NCBI GenBank assembly: GCA_030424715.1
Contig: JAUHWH010000002.1
Span: forward strand, 83,080-147,079
From: Bdellovibrionia bacterium
GTDB lineage: Bacteria; Bdellovibrionota; Bdellovibrionia; Bdellovibrionales; JAGQZY01
DNA: 64,000 bases
Direction: 5' to 3'
Shown here: in pieces, positions 1 to 8,700 of the stretch
Layout of the letters: each line of letters opens with the position of its first letter
Position numbering within the stretch: the stretch's first letter is position 1
Made by a program: the position numbers and the translations under genes
The notes under the pieces: generated by a model
Seen by the model: only the letters and a program-made list of their open reading frames with translations
What the model was told of the DNA's origin: nothing
The model's database searches: none

Positions 1-130
1 AGTGTTTTAATTCGCTAAAACGGTGTCGTCAATTTTTTTCTTAGGTTTAATGCTGACCTGCTCCAGCTATCAACCTCGAAATGACGACTTTGATCAACTC
101 AGGGGTCGGCGATACTCCGATCACCACGAA

Positions 131-577
131 TTAGCGGCAGTCGTTGCAGGTTCCCTGAAAGGTGATATTGGAGAACGAACCAAAAGAGTTTACAAAGCTC
201 TTCATTTTGTTCACGGCCTGGCAAATCTGCTTATCGTGCGAGTCGACCTCAAAAGTGGAATCACAGCGATTACAGATCGCCATAATATGGAGATGATCAT
301 GGCCATGATCAGCGTCGTGTTTGTGGGCGCAAATGGAATACTTTCCATCTTGAAGACGATGCACAAGTCCTAACTTCGAAAAAAGATTCAAATTGCGGTA
401 CACAGACACCCGATCGGTCTTGATGCCAGATGTAGATTCAATCTTTGCAAATACACCCTGAACTGATATGGATTTATCGCTATCGGCTAAAACACTATAC
501 ACCGCTTTGCGGGCTTCTGTGATGCGCAGGTTGTTTTTTTTAAGGCTATCTAAAAAGCGATCGTCATCGATGGTCAT
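131..577 (-). CDS. Fur/Zur-family metal-responsive regulator
   Basis: A 148-residue Fur superfamily repressor. Residues 1-80 form the winged helix, including a recognition-helix region around DRVSVYRNLN. A His/Asp-rich hinge at 85-97 (HKHDADHGHDHLH) is the metal-sensing segment. Two CxxC pairs, CNRC at 102-105 and CNDC at 144-147, match the structural zinc site of the family. It is the last gene of a three-gene operon after TonB and a thioredoxin-like protein, overlapping the previous gene by 4 bp (ATGA). The linked TonB receptor and His-tailed lipoprotein favour a zinc (Zur-like) or related metal role. This is inferred, because Fur, Zur, Mur and Nur cannot be separated from sequence alone. 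Confidence 0.93.
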   Translation of the reverse strand: MTIDDDRFLDSLKKNNLRITEARKAVYSVLADSDKSISVQGVFAKIESTSGIKTDRVSVYRNLNLFSKLGLVHRLQDGKYSICAHKHDADHGHDHLHIMAICNRCDSTFEVDSHDKQICQAVNKMKSFVNSFGSFSNITFQGTCNDCR

Positions 578-990
578 AGGGCGTCCTTTATTGTTTTGCA
601 GGGGATGAGTCCCTGAAACAGTAGGTTTCGATTATGTTTTACCAACAATAATTGCGGCGTGAGCTGTTGAGTGATGCCCAAGCTGGCAAGTGTGTCGGTG
701 TTTGCAAAATAGGCTGGCAAGGGAGTTCCCATTTTGCTGTACTCGGCCCGAAGGGCTTGCTCCGCGGAAAAGGCCCCCAAAAGGTGAATCGGGAGATCCA
801 AGCAACCCAACTGCTTCACCTGTCGTCGGCAAGCAAAGCAATCGGCTTGGAACACCAGAAACAACTGTGGTGATGCACCTGGGACCTCAAAGCGGTTTGA
901 CGAGACGTCTTTCAAACTCCGCAAGTCGAAAGACACTGTCGGCTGGGCAAAACTGGAAAGCAGAAAGAGTAAAGACAGTAAAAACATCAT
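574..990 (-). CDS. exported thioredoxin-fold protein
   Basis: A 138-residue protein with an N-terminal hydrophobic segment (residues 1-15), probably a signal peptide or anchor. The thioredoxin-type active site CFAC is at 51-54 and a cis-proline candidate (TPQLLLV) is near 112, so a periplasmic thiol-disulfide oxidoreductase is likely. It overlaps TonB upstream and the Fur-family gene downstream by 4 bp each and is therefore co-translated with metal-uptake genes. It might reduce or oxidise the cysteines of the neighbouring receptor (CANC in its plug) or of the lipoprotein. That link is inferred from context only. Confidence 0.75.
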   Translation of the reverse strand: MMFLLSLLFLLSSFAQPTVSFDLRSLKDVSSNRFEVPGASPQLFLVFQADCFACRRQVKQLGCLDLPIHLLGAFSAEQALRAEYSKMGTPLPAYFANTDTLASLGITQQLTPQLLLVKHNRNLLFQGLIPCKTIKDAL

Positions 991-1598
991 CGCCCCCGTG
1001 CCATGCGATATTCAATGGGAACCACGAATTCACGACTTCGAGCCACGGCATCAGGCAAGGGCTTAAAACGCCCCAGCTTTTCGATGAGGGTCACCGCAGC
1101 TTTGTTGAGTGTTTCGTGATTGCAGCCTTTCTCAAGGTGAACATGTTTAAACTCACCGTCGGCTGTCACATGAAAGCGAACCGAGACGGTCCCTGACTGG
1201 TTGAGCTTCATGGCCTTTCTTGGATAATAGCGGTTGTTGGCGATATACATATAGAGAGCTTGGCTGTACGAGAGTCGTAATTTCTCTGTCTTCTCGTCCA
1301 AACCTTGGCTCTCAGAAGCTGAAGATGTCGCGACGCTTTTTGATGATCGCTCACCCTTGTCTTCCCGAAGGGGCAAGGCCGGTTGTATCTTATATTTTTT
1401 ACTAAGCTTCTTGCTTTTACGCAGCTTCGGCTGCCTGAGGGGTTGGGGCTTTTCTACGATCTCAATCTGCTCGGGTAAAATCAGCACTTGCATAGGGCCA
1501 CCCGATCGATCGGGACTGCTGGCACCAAACCAGAAGCCTCCGGTGAGAACCAACAGCAAAAGAGAATGTAAGACGGCGCTAATTAAAAAATACTTCAT
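987..1598 (-). CDS. TonB-like energy transducer
   Basis: A 203-residue protein with the TonB layout: one N-terminal membrane helix (residues 3-25), a Pro/Lys-rich periplasmic linker (about 45-85) and a C-terminal TonB domain from about 110. The C-terminal domain has YYPRKAM, GTVSVRFHV and a final FVVPIEY strand. It couples the inner-membrane proton gradient to an outer-membrane receptor. No ExbB/ExbD is in the window, so it must share them with other systems. It is the first gene of the minus-strand operon and diverges from the receptor operon across a 92-bp gap holding two operator-like motifs. It is probably dedicated to the receptor at 2483-4600. Confidence 0.85.
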   Translation of the reverse strand: MKYFLISAVLHSLLLLVLTGGFWFGASSPDRSGGPMQVLILPEQIEIVEKPQPLRQPKLRKSKKLSKKYKIQPALPLREDKGERSSKSVATSSASESQGLDEKTEKLRLSYSQALYMYIANNRYYPRKAMKLNQSGTVSVRFHVTADGEFKHVHLEKGCNHETLNKAAVTLIEKLGRFKPLPDAVARSREFVVPIEYRMARGR

Positions 1599-1617
1599 CC
1601 GAAAAATACCTTGTCAC

Positions 1618-1632
1618 TGCAATAAAGTTGCA
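1618..1632. promoter_or_regulatory. putative metal-regulator operator, copy 1
   Basis: TGCAATAAAGTTGCA, with inverted arms TGCAA and TTGCA around 5 bp, followed by ATAA. It lies in the divergent tonB/lipoprotein gap, 20 bp upstream of the tonB start codon. It resembles copy 2 at 1654-1668 and starts exactly 36 bp before it. The linked Fur-family regulator is the obvious candidate binder, which is inferred. Confidence 0.5.
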
Positions 1633-1653
1633 ATAAAAGGTTTATAGCTTAAA

Positions 1654-1668
1654 TGCAATATTGTTGCA
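1654..1668. promoter_or_regulatory. putative metal-regulator operator, copy 2
   Basis: TGCAATATTGTTGCA, with inverted arms TGCAA and TTGCA and a central palindromic CAATATTG, followed by ATAAC. It lies 22 bp upstream of the lipoprotein start at 1691. With copy 1 it would let one Fur/Zur dimer pair control both divergent operons. Confidence 0.55.
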
Positions 1669-1690
1669 ATAACAAAGATGGAGCCCCTCT

Positions 1691-2473
1691 ATGAATCTTT
1701 TCAAAGCCCTACCCCTCTTCTCCCTGCTGTTTTTCGCCAACACGGCCTGTTCGGAAACCCCTTCTGCTGTGGTCGGTGCCGTGACTCCGAAAAGCCTGAC
1801 CCAGTTTGATCTCGCAGCCGTAACCTACTCTGGCAAGACCATGGTATTCGACGAAGACGAACAAAAATTGGTTCCCACCAAGCAACCCTGCACCTTGCAG
1901 CTTTCGCTACTCGAAGAAGAGATGGCGAATCACTTCATTGTGCAAATTGCTGAGACCATCCATGGCGAAACCTTACCCGCTCTTGAATTGGACCTGTATT
2001 ACCGCGACCTCGACAATAAAACGTTCGTAACGGAACCACCAGCCTCCGGAAACTTTGTTCCCAACCTTATTGGGATGATCGTTGATGCAGAAGACGTCGA
2101 CGTTAATTTACTCAGTAAGTACGAGAAAGACGTGTCTTTGGTTCAGTCCGCTCACCTTAAGTTTGATAAGAGTACCGATCTGAACTCTCTACAAATTGAA
2201 CTGGACGGTGTCATGAAGTCGGGTACTAAGAGCCTTTCATCACAAAACCTCAATCTTCTCGATCAACTGCAAGACGCCACCTTGCGAATGCAGCATATTG
2301 GCCACATTGACAAACTCTTTTGCGGAGCCTTTCAATTAGATACTGAAACCTCATTAGTGACGTTTGATCTCGAGGGTGGTGAGCACGGCGAAGAAGGTCA
2401 CAGTCTCGAGCAAGAAGGCCACGAACATGAAGGCGAAGCTCACTCGCATGATCACGAACACGACCACGATTAA
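1691..2473 (+). CDS. lipoprotein with His-rich metal-binding tail
   Basis: A 260-residue predicted lipoprotein with its lipobox cysteine at residue 20 (ANTAC). The body matches no family I recognise. The last 32 residues (229-260) are acidic and carry nine histidines in HxH and HDH patterns, like the metal-trapping segments of periplasmic zinc-binding proteins. The next gene, the TonB-dependent receptor, begins 9 bp after its stop. A role as a surface or periplasmic metal (likely zinc) collector that hands metal to or from the receptor is inferred. Confidence 0.85.
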   Translation: MNLFKALPLFSLLFFANTACSETPSAVVGAVTPKSLTQFDLAAVTYSGKTMVFDEDEQKLVPTKQPCTLQLSLLEEEMANHFIVQIAETIHGETLPALELDLYYRDLDNKTFVTEPPASGNFVPNLIGMIVDAEDVDVNLLSKYEKDVSLVQSAHLKFDKSTDLNSLQIELDGVMKSGTKSLSSQNLNLLDQLQDATLRMQHIGHIDKLFCGAFQLDTETSLVTFDLEGGEHGEEGHSLEQEGHEHEGEAHSHDHEHDHD

Positions 2474-2482
2474 GAAGGCCCA

Positions 2483-4600
2483 TTGAAATCTCTGGTTTTA
2501 ATTATCCTACTATTGGCGGCTCCTCTGGGAGCCCAAGAGTTTGTGCCCACGGTGGTTATCGAACAGCATGGGCCCCACGAGTCCCCCATTGATGCCTTTT
2601 CGGTTTTTAAAACTGAAAAAGTGTCGCCTTTAAAACTAAAAGCGGCGGATCGACAAAATCTTTCTGATGTTGTCCAGGATCAACCGGGGATCGATTCACA
2701 AGTTTACTGTGCCAATTGTGGAGCGAAGAGACTGACTATCAATGGACTGAAGGGCGAGCACACCTCGATCCTCATTGACGGTCTCCCTTTGCATTCGGCG
2801 GTATCCAGCTTTTATGGAGTGGACAATGTACCCGTCAACGGGATTGCCGATATCATGGTCATGCGAGGGGCAGGTGCCTCTTTAACTAACCCTGAAGCCA
2901 TCGGCGGCACACTCGACATCCAAACCGTGGACCCACTGAATTCCAAAAGCAATTATCTGACTTCGGTGGGTGTCGACGACCGGACTCATGGCAGGAGTCA
3001 GAATCATCAAATCCTATACAGTCATCCGTCCAGTAAAGGCTGGGGATTTGTGGTGGGGGGGCAGTTTGCTCGAACAGAGACCTGGGATGAAGATAACAAT
3101 TTGATTGCCGAAAGTCCGCAACGAGAGAACCAGTCCGCCATGGCCAAAGCTCGTTACCTACTGGGTTCAAAAAGTGACTTTACGGCGCGCGTGGGATACT
3201 CGACTCTTAATATTCTGGGTGGTTACTGGGACCCAACAAAGCCCTCGCGCGTGCGCCCCCTCGCCGCACGAGAAATCGATTTTCAAAATAGCAGCGTTGA
3301 GGATCGGTTCATCGGAGATCCTGCCCAGATCACCGATTGGATTCGCCTCGAACGCCAAGAGTCGGCTCTGACAGGTACCCACTATATCTCTGACTCCCTC
3401 ACCGCCAACTGGAAGTTGGGTCAGGCCAGGCAAGAGCAAAAGGCCATCTATCAGCATGGCTTTGATTACGCCAACATCGATCACCTGGTGGTCGGCGATG
3501 CCAACATCAAATACTCACTCAAAGATTCTCACTTCCTCACTTGGGGCCTGTTTTTTAAAGATCAGCGTTTACGATCCGAATCCGCCGTTTTGTTTTCACC
3601 GCCGCCGGCTCTTAATTTACGCAGCGACTCTTTTAACTTTTCATCCTACGCCACTTACCTGCAGTACAGTTATCTTATCGGAGAAACCTGGGAATTTGAT
3701 ATTGCTCTGCGAGCGGATCAGATTGGCGTGAACTGGCTTGAGTTGACCAACGAGGTTCGGGAGACGGTGTTGGCACCCCGCCTGCAAGCGCTCCATAATA
3801 TCAACGAGCACTTAAGCCAGCGACTCTCCTATGGTTTAGGATACCGCGCACCCCTGACTTTTTTTGAATCTCAACACGGCAACGAAGAAAACGGCTACGA
3901 AGTCGCCATCACAGATTTAGAGAAAGCCCATTCTTTGGTTTACTCGTTGAGCTATAACAAACCGAACTACTACATCACCGGAAGCGTGCACTACACAAAA
4001 CTACAAAACATGGCTTATGGTTTTGAAGAGGTCAACCAGCCCATCAAGTACCGCAACAGCCAGCAAGATTTTGAAATCGTGGTGGCCGATCTTTTGTTGG
4101 GTTACAAACCTACCGATTGGTGGCTGCTCGAGACCACTCTTGAGTCATTCCGCTACGACAACGACTACAAACGCTTGTTACCAACAGCAGCTATAGAAAG
4201 ACGTCTGCAATTTAAGTCGGTTCTAGACTACAAAAAATGGAGTCACACCCTGAGGGCGATGGTCGTGGGCTCTCGTGACCTATCAAAATATGGCTCTTAC
4301 AACGACCACTATGTAAACAGAAACCAAGCCGCCGAACCCGCCTTGGCACCCAATCTCGAAAAAAAGAATCAGAAAGCCCCTACTTGGTTCACACTTGATA
4401 CCAGCCTGGGTTATGAATTTCACAAAAGCTTCACACTCAACTTAGCTGTGAACAATCTATTGAATTACACCCAAGCGAGCACTGGAGACACGCCGGCAAC
4501 ATGGCATTGGCACTTCAATCACGCCCACTACGACGGACTGCACACCTGGGGGCCCAATCAAGGGCGTCAATATCGTTTAAGTTTAAGCGGCACATTCTAA
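2483..4600 (+). CDS. TonB-dependent outer-membrane receptor, metal-uptake type
   Basis: A 705-residue receptor with a TTG start preceded by AAGAAGG. It has a signal peptide (1-17), a plug domain with the typical LTINGLKGEHTSILIDG stretch and MRGAGASL...IGGTLDI, and a 22-strand-type barrel ending in LSLSGTF. Two features suggest a metal ligand. A CANC motif (Cys76, Cys79) sits in the plug just before the ILIDG segment. A His cluster (residues 675, 677, 680, 682 and 687) is predicted in the last extracellular loop. It is probably co-transcribed with the His-tailed lipoprotein and powered by the divergent TonB. The substrate is inferred: zinc is first choice, but nickel, cobalt or a metallophore are possible. 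Confidence 0.9.
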   Translation: MKSLVLIILLLAAPLGAQEFVPTVVIEQHGPHESPIDAFSVFKTEKVSPLKLKAADRQNLSDVVQDQPGIDSQVYCANCGAKRLTINGLKGEHTSILIDGLPLHSAVSSFYGVDNVPVNGIADIMVMRGAGASLTNPEAIGGTLDIQTVDPLNSKSNYLTSVGVDDRTHGRSQNHQILYSHPSSKGWGFVVGGQFARTETWDEDNNLIAESPQRENQSAMAKARYLLGSKSDFTARVGYSTLNILGGYWDPTKPSRVRPLAAREIDFQNSSVEDRFIGDPAQITDWIRLERQESALTGTHYISDSLTANWKLGQARQEQKAIYQHGFDYANIDHLVVGDANIKYSLKDSHFLTWGLFFKDQRLRSESAVLFSPPPALNLRSDSFNFSSYATYLQYSYLIGETWEFDIALRADQIGVNWLELTNEVRETVLAPRLQALHNINEHLSQRLSYGLGYRAPLTFFESQHGNEENGYEVAITDLEKAHSLVYSLSYNKPNYYITGSVHYTKLQNMAYGFEEVNQPIKYRNSQQDFEIVVADLLLGYKPTDWWLLETTLESFRYDNDYKRLLPTAAIERRLQFKSVLDYKKWSHTLRAMVVGSRDLSKYGSYNDHYVNRNQAAEPALAPNLEKKNQKAPTWFTLDTSLGYEFHKSFTLNLAVNNLLNYTQASTGDTPATWHWHFNHAHYDGLHTWGPNQGRQYRLSLSGTF

Positions 4601-4731
4601 TCTTCGAAGTGCCCCCTATGGCGCGGCCAAAATTGAAGCAAATGCAGTACGCCTTATTTGACAGCCTCTGCCAGGCCTGGCCAAAGCGCCTGGGACTTGC
4701 TAGAGATTGTATCAGCAATGGGGGGAGTCCT

Positions 4732-5727
4732 GTGGAGATCACCAATCTGACAACTGGCAAGAAGATCAATGATGAAAAGCACGAACTGGCGCTGAACGTG
4801 CTGGAGGGTCTCTCTAAGCGCCCCAGAGGCCTGCCCTCGCGATTGTTTTACGATGATAAGGGAAGTGAGCTGTTCACCCAAATCATGGACTTGGAGGAGT
4901 ATTACCCTACTAACTGCGAAACCGAGATTTTGCAAAAACACAGTCCGGCCATCGCCAAGCATTTGGCCAATCAAGAGTTCAACTTGGTGGAGTTGGGTTG
5001 TGGAGATGGGGCAAAAACCACGATCCTCATAGACAGTTTGATTGCGGAGAAAGCCGGTTTTAAGTTTGTACCCTTAGACATCTCCGAAGCCGCCGTGCAG
5101 TTTCTCCATAAAAATTTGCAGGAAAAATACCGAGACATTCCCTTTCCTATTCAAGGTTTGGTGGCCGAGTATTTTCAAGGCTTGTCCTGGCTGTCAGAAA
5201 ACGCTAGTGCAAAAAATCTGATTTTGTTTCTGGGATCCAACATTGGTAACCTCAACAAGCCCATGGCGCTGCGATTTCTGCGCCACCTGTGGTACTCGCT
5301 GAACGACGGTGATTATGTTTTGATCGGCTTTGACTTGAAAAAAGATTTGGACATTTTGTATGACGCCTACAATGACAAAAAAGGAGTGACTGCGGAGTTC
5401 AATTACAATGTACTGGATCGAATAAACGCTTCGTTAGACGGAAACTTCGATCGCAGCCAGTTTCAGCACCAGGGCCTTTACAACGTACAAACCGGAGCTA
5501 TGGAAAGTTACCTAATCAGCCAGAAAGCCCAGACTGTGCGATTGGGAGAACTGGATCGAGAGTTCCATTTTCAACCCTGGGAAGCCATCCATATGGAATA
5601 CTCCTATAAATACTTACAGACCGATATCACTGATTTGGCGGAGAGCACAGGGTTTCAAATTTTAGACAATTTTAAAGACGAGAAAGGCTACTTTGTGGAC
5701 TCTCTATGGCAAGTGCGTAAAGAGTAG
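4732..5727 (+). CDS. egtD: L-histidine N-alpha-methyltransferase (EgtD)
   Basis: An EgtD/DUF2260-family SAM methyltransferase that trimethylates histidine to hercynine, the first step of ergothioneine synthesis. With the GTG start at 4732 (preceded by a G-rich run ending in GAG) it has 331 residues, close to the usual length of about 320. Visible landmarks are SRLFYDDKGSELF, LEEYYPT (58-61), the SAM-binding VELGCGDGAKT (about 87-97), FLGSNIGNL, the histidine-binding AEFNYNVL and MEYSYKY. An ATG at 4618 would add 38 residues unlike the family. No EgtB-type sulfoxide synthase is in the window. It follows the metal receptor closely and may be co-transcribed with it. Confidence 0.9.
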   Translation: MEITNLTTGKKINDEKHELALNVLEGLSKRPRGLPSRLFYDDKGSELFTQIMDLEEYYPTNCETEILQKHSPAIAKHLANQEFNLVELGCGDGAKTTILIDSLIAEKAGFKFVPLDISEAAVQFLHKNLQEKYRDIPFPIQGLVAEYFQGLSWLSENASAKNLILFLGSNIGNLNKPMALRFLRHLWYSLNDGDYVLIGFDLKKDLDILYDAYNDKKGVTAEFNYNVLDRINASLDGNFDRSQFQHQGLYNVQTGAMESYLISQKAQTVRLGELDREFHFQPWEAIHMEYSYKYLQTDITDLAESTGFQILDNFKDEKGYFVDSLWQVRKE

Positions 5728-5778
5728 CTAGGATTTTAGAGAAGACCTTATGTTAGAAACCCTCATGTATGGCTTATT

Positions 5779-8700
5779 TTATGGAGCGGCTAACTGAATT
5801 TCGGCCACACCAAAGAGACCATTCTGCGAGAAAATAAACTCCAAGCGATCAAGGTTGGCATTGATACTCATGGTCTTACCGTCACAAGAGATTGTTGGCG
5901 ACGGCCAAGTCAATGGGCTCTCAGTGGCGGCGTTAACGTCTCGTCGATAAATACGCCCGTCAGTGGCGCAGTAGTAGATGATGGGATCACCCGACTCCAC
6001 CCGATAGGTGAAAGCGCGTATGGATTTCTCAGTGTTCGTCAATGTCGAAATGTTACCCGCCTGCCCCGCCACAGACGGAATCGCTGCAATGCGATTTTGC
6101 CCTCTTCGAAGCACTAACCATTGTGAATTCGTCGCGTCCCACTGAGAGCCACCTTGAGCTCCCCAAGCGTGTTGCGGAAAAACATTTGTTGTTTCCATAT
6201 CGGTGCCATCCGCAGGGAGAGCACCGTTATTGGAGGGAGCATCAGCGCCGATAAAATGACGCTGAATAAAGGTCGTATTTTCAAAAGCTTTCACCATACC
6301 CTTCTCGTGAATACCGCTCCAGTGAGAGGTTGAAGCCAGGAGGCGCAAGTCGCTATCAAACCCCAACATCGACCATCCGATGTAGTGCACCCTAGGCGTC
6401 GAAGTCCCGTCAGCATCCCAGTAAGAGGAACCGCATCCCGTCAAAACGTTATCCCACACACCCGTGCTGCGATTGAGTTTGATGGGTTGAGCGCAACCGA
6501 AACCTGAAGTGCCCTGAATATAGATATCATTTGTTACGGGATGAACGGCCAGAAATCGCGCCTGCGCCCAATTGTGAGACTGGAAACGATTTGTCGCTGC
6601 CACATTGCCCACGGCTGGTACTCCGAGTGTTCCATTACCAGCGAGCTTAACGATATTCCCAGATCGGGGAACCTCCCATAGAAAACCGTGGATGTGATCG
6701 TTGATGACAATCTTGTCTCCCGCTGAAGGTTCGATCTGCTGAAGAGCTGGAAAGCGAATCGCTAATGGATTGGATATCGATTCAGACGACAAGGGTTGTC
6801 CAAATAACGTCTTTACTTTTCCATCAACAATAGTTCTAACCATGCCGTTGTCCAAAAGGTAGATTTGTTCGTTGCTGTCGACGAAAACATCTTCGATGGT
6901 GTTGTCACAAGATGTCGCTACAGTGTCGTCCACACAGCGACCATAGACTCCCGAGCCAAACACCACCGTCCATGTGTTGGCGGCCTTGTCCAGCTTGTAA
7001 ACTCTCTTGCAACGTTCGCTAAATGTATAGATGTTTCCAGCAGGTGATCGAAATTTTGTATCGCGGCCGTAGTTGTCGACACAACCCAAAGGACGATGGG
7101 GACCCGCACCAAAAGAAAGTCCCGTGTTTATATCAAAACTCACCGCATAGGCTCGTCGCCCTCCGGTAACAGGTTTATTAACACGAGCAAAATACTCAGT
7201 GACATTTCCGGCGCCGTCGAAATCCAAACCGATACCATCAAACCGTTTATCATTTATTGTATCGGCGGCATCACCCAAACGCCCCACACCTGTTAGCTCA
7301 ATATGATAAACCCTACCGTCTGAGACTTTAAAGTGTTTCAGGCGAAAACCAGAATCCGGTGTCGCGCCGGCACTGCCATCGGTAAAATAGAGATCGTTGT
7401 TCGGAGCAATCATAAAAGTGCTATGGGACGTGCCCAATGAGTAGGCTGATCCAAGAGTGCCGGAGGATGCACTGCCTCCACCACCGATTACGGTGTTTAA
7501 AGTGCCATCAGTCTCGACCCGTAAAATGCGATTGTGATCATAGATATAGAGTCGATCTAGCTTATCAATGGCAATGCGAGTCGGATTTCTCAGCGTGGCT
7601 TGGCCTGCGGGCCCACCGTCTCCAGTGAAGCTACCCGTTTTGGGGATATACGAAGTGAGTAGCCCCGTGCTGGGGTCTATTTTTAAAATCCCTCTTTTAT
7701 AATCTTTAAAGTAAAAGACACCATTGTTATCCACCACCAAAGAGTTGGGGTCACTGGCCTCATTGCTGACGAAGGAATAGAGCACTGCACTGGTCGCGCT
7801 TCCACCCAATCCGGGGTCCGTGTTTCCGGCAATGACATTAAAATTTTGAGTGTTCAAACCAGATGTACTACTCAGGGTTTTTAGACTGGCTGAATCCGTG
7901 ACTTCGATTCTCACTTTAAAGTATCCGGCTGGAGCACCAGGGGAGGTCCAAACATAGCAGCCTGTAAAGGGAGAGCCGCTGGCCGTGCATCCCCCCGTAG
8001 CCTGGTTCTCTAACCCCGAATCAATGACTGTAAAGGTTTGCTCATCGGTTGTGTAATACAGATTAATAGATCCTGCCGGCAAAGCATAGTCATCAGAGAT
8101 GTGCCATTTGATGTAAACCGACTGACCGCCCGAGAAACTGGTTTGCGCCACTGACGGCTGTGCCGTCGACGAATCGTCGTTGGTGGCGACGATGGCCGCA
8201 ACAACGGGTGCCGTACCTGGTTCATATTGAATGGTGTAAAGATCGGTATTCAAGGTTCCATTGCCAGAGCTTGATAAGATGCTCACGTTACCGGCCTGAT
8301 CTTTTACAAAGGCCTTTATGTTAAAAAAACCGGCACTAAATCCCAAAAGATAATTCGGTACAGTTGCCGTAACCGAAGTGGCGACCGATTGACCAAGAGA
8401 CACGACGGATGTCCAACAAGAGTCCCCTGCTTGTGGTACGGTGGTCGACTTCATTAGACAAATATGAGAGACACCCGACAGATTGTCTTGGCTCTCCATG
8501 GTCGCACTCACATAAAAACTATCGGTCATCAAAGCACCGCTGTTCACCTGTAGTGCAGTCGCATTGGGCGCCGTACTGTCCATGGTGAAATCAGAAGAGC
8601 TAGAAGCGTCAGCACAGTTTCCGGCCTTATCACAAGCATGCACTTGAAAACGAACCTGATTCGAGTCGATCTCTGGTAGAGTCCAAACATAGCTGCTTGT

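Noticed and set aside
23..373. Plus-strand open frame of 116 codons
   Set aside because: It lies antisense to the Fur-family gene, has no ribosome-binding site, and the protein has no family features.
3769..3786. TGGCAC-N5-CTGC inside the TonB-receptor gene as sigma-54 promoter
   Set aside because: It is within coding sequence, one -12 base is wrong and no gene starts after it.
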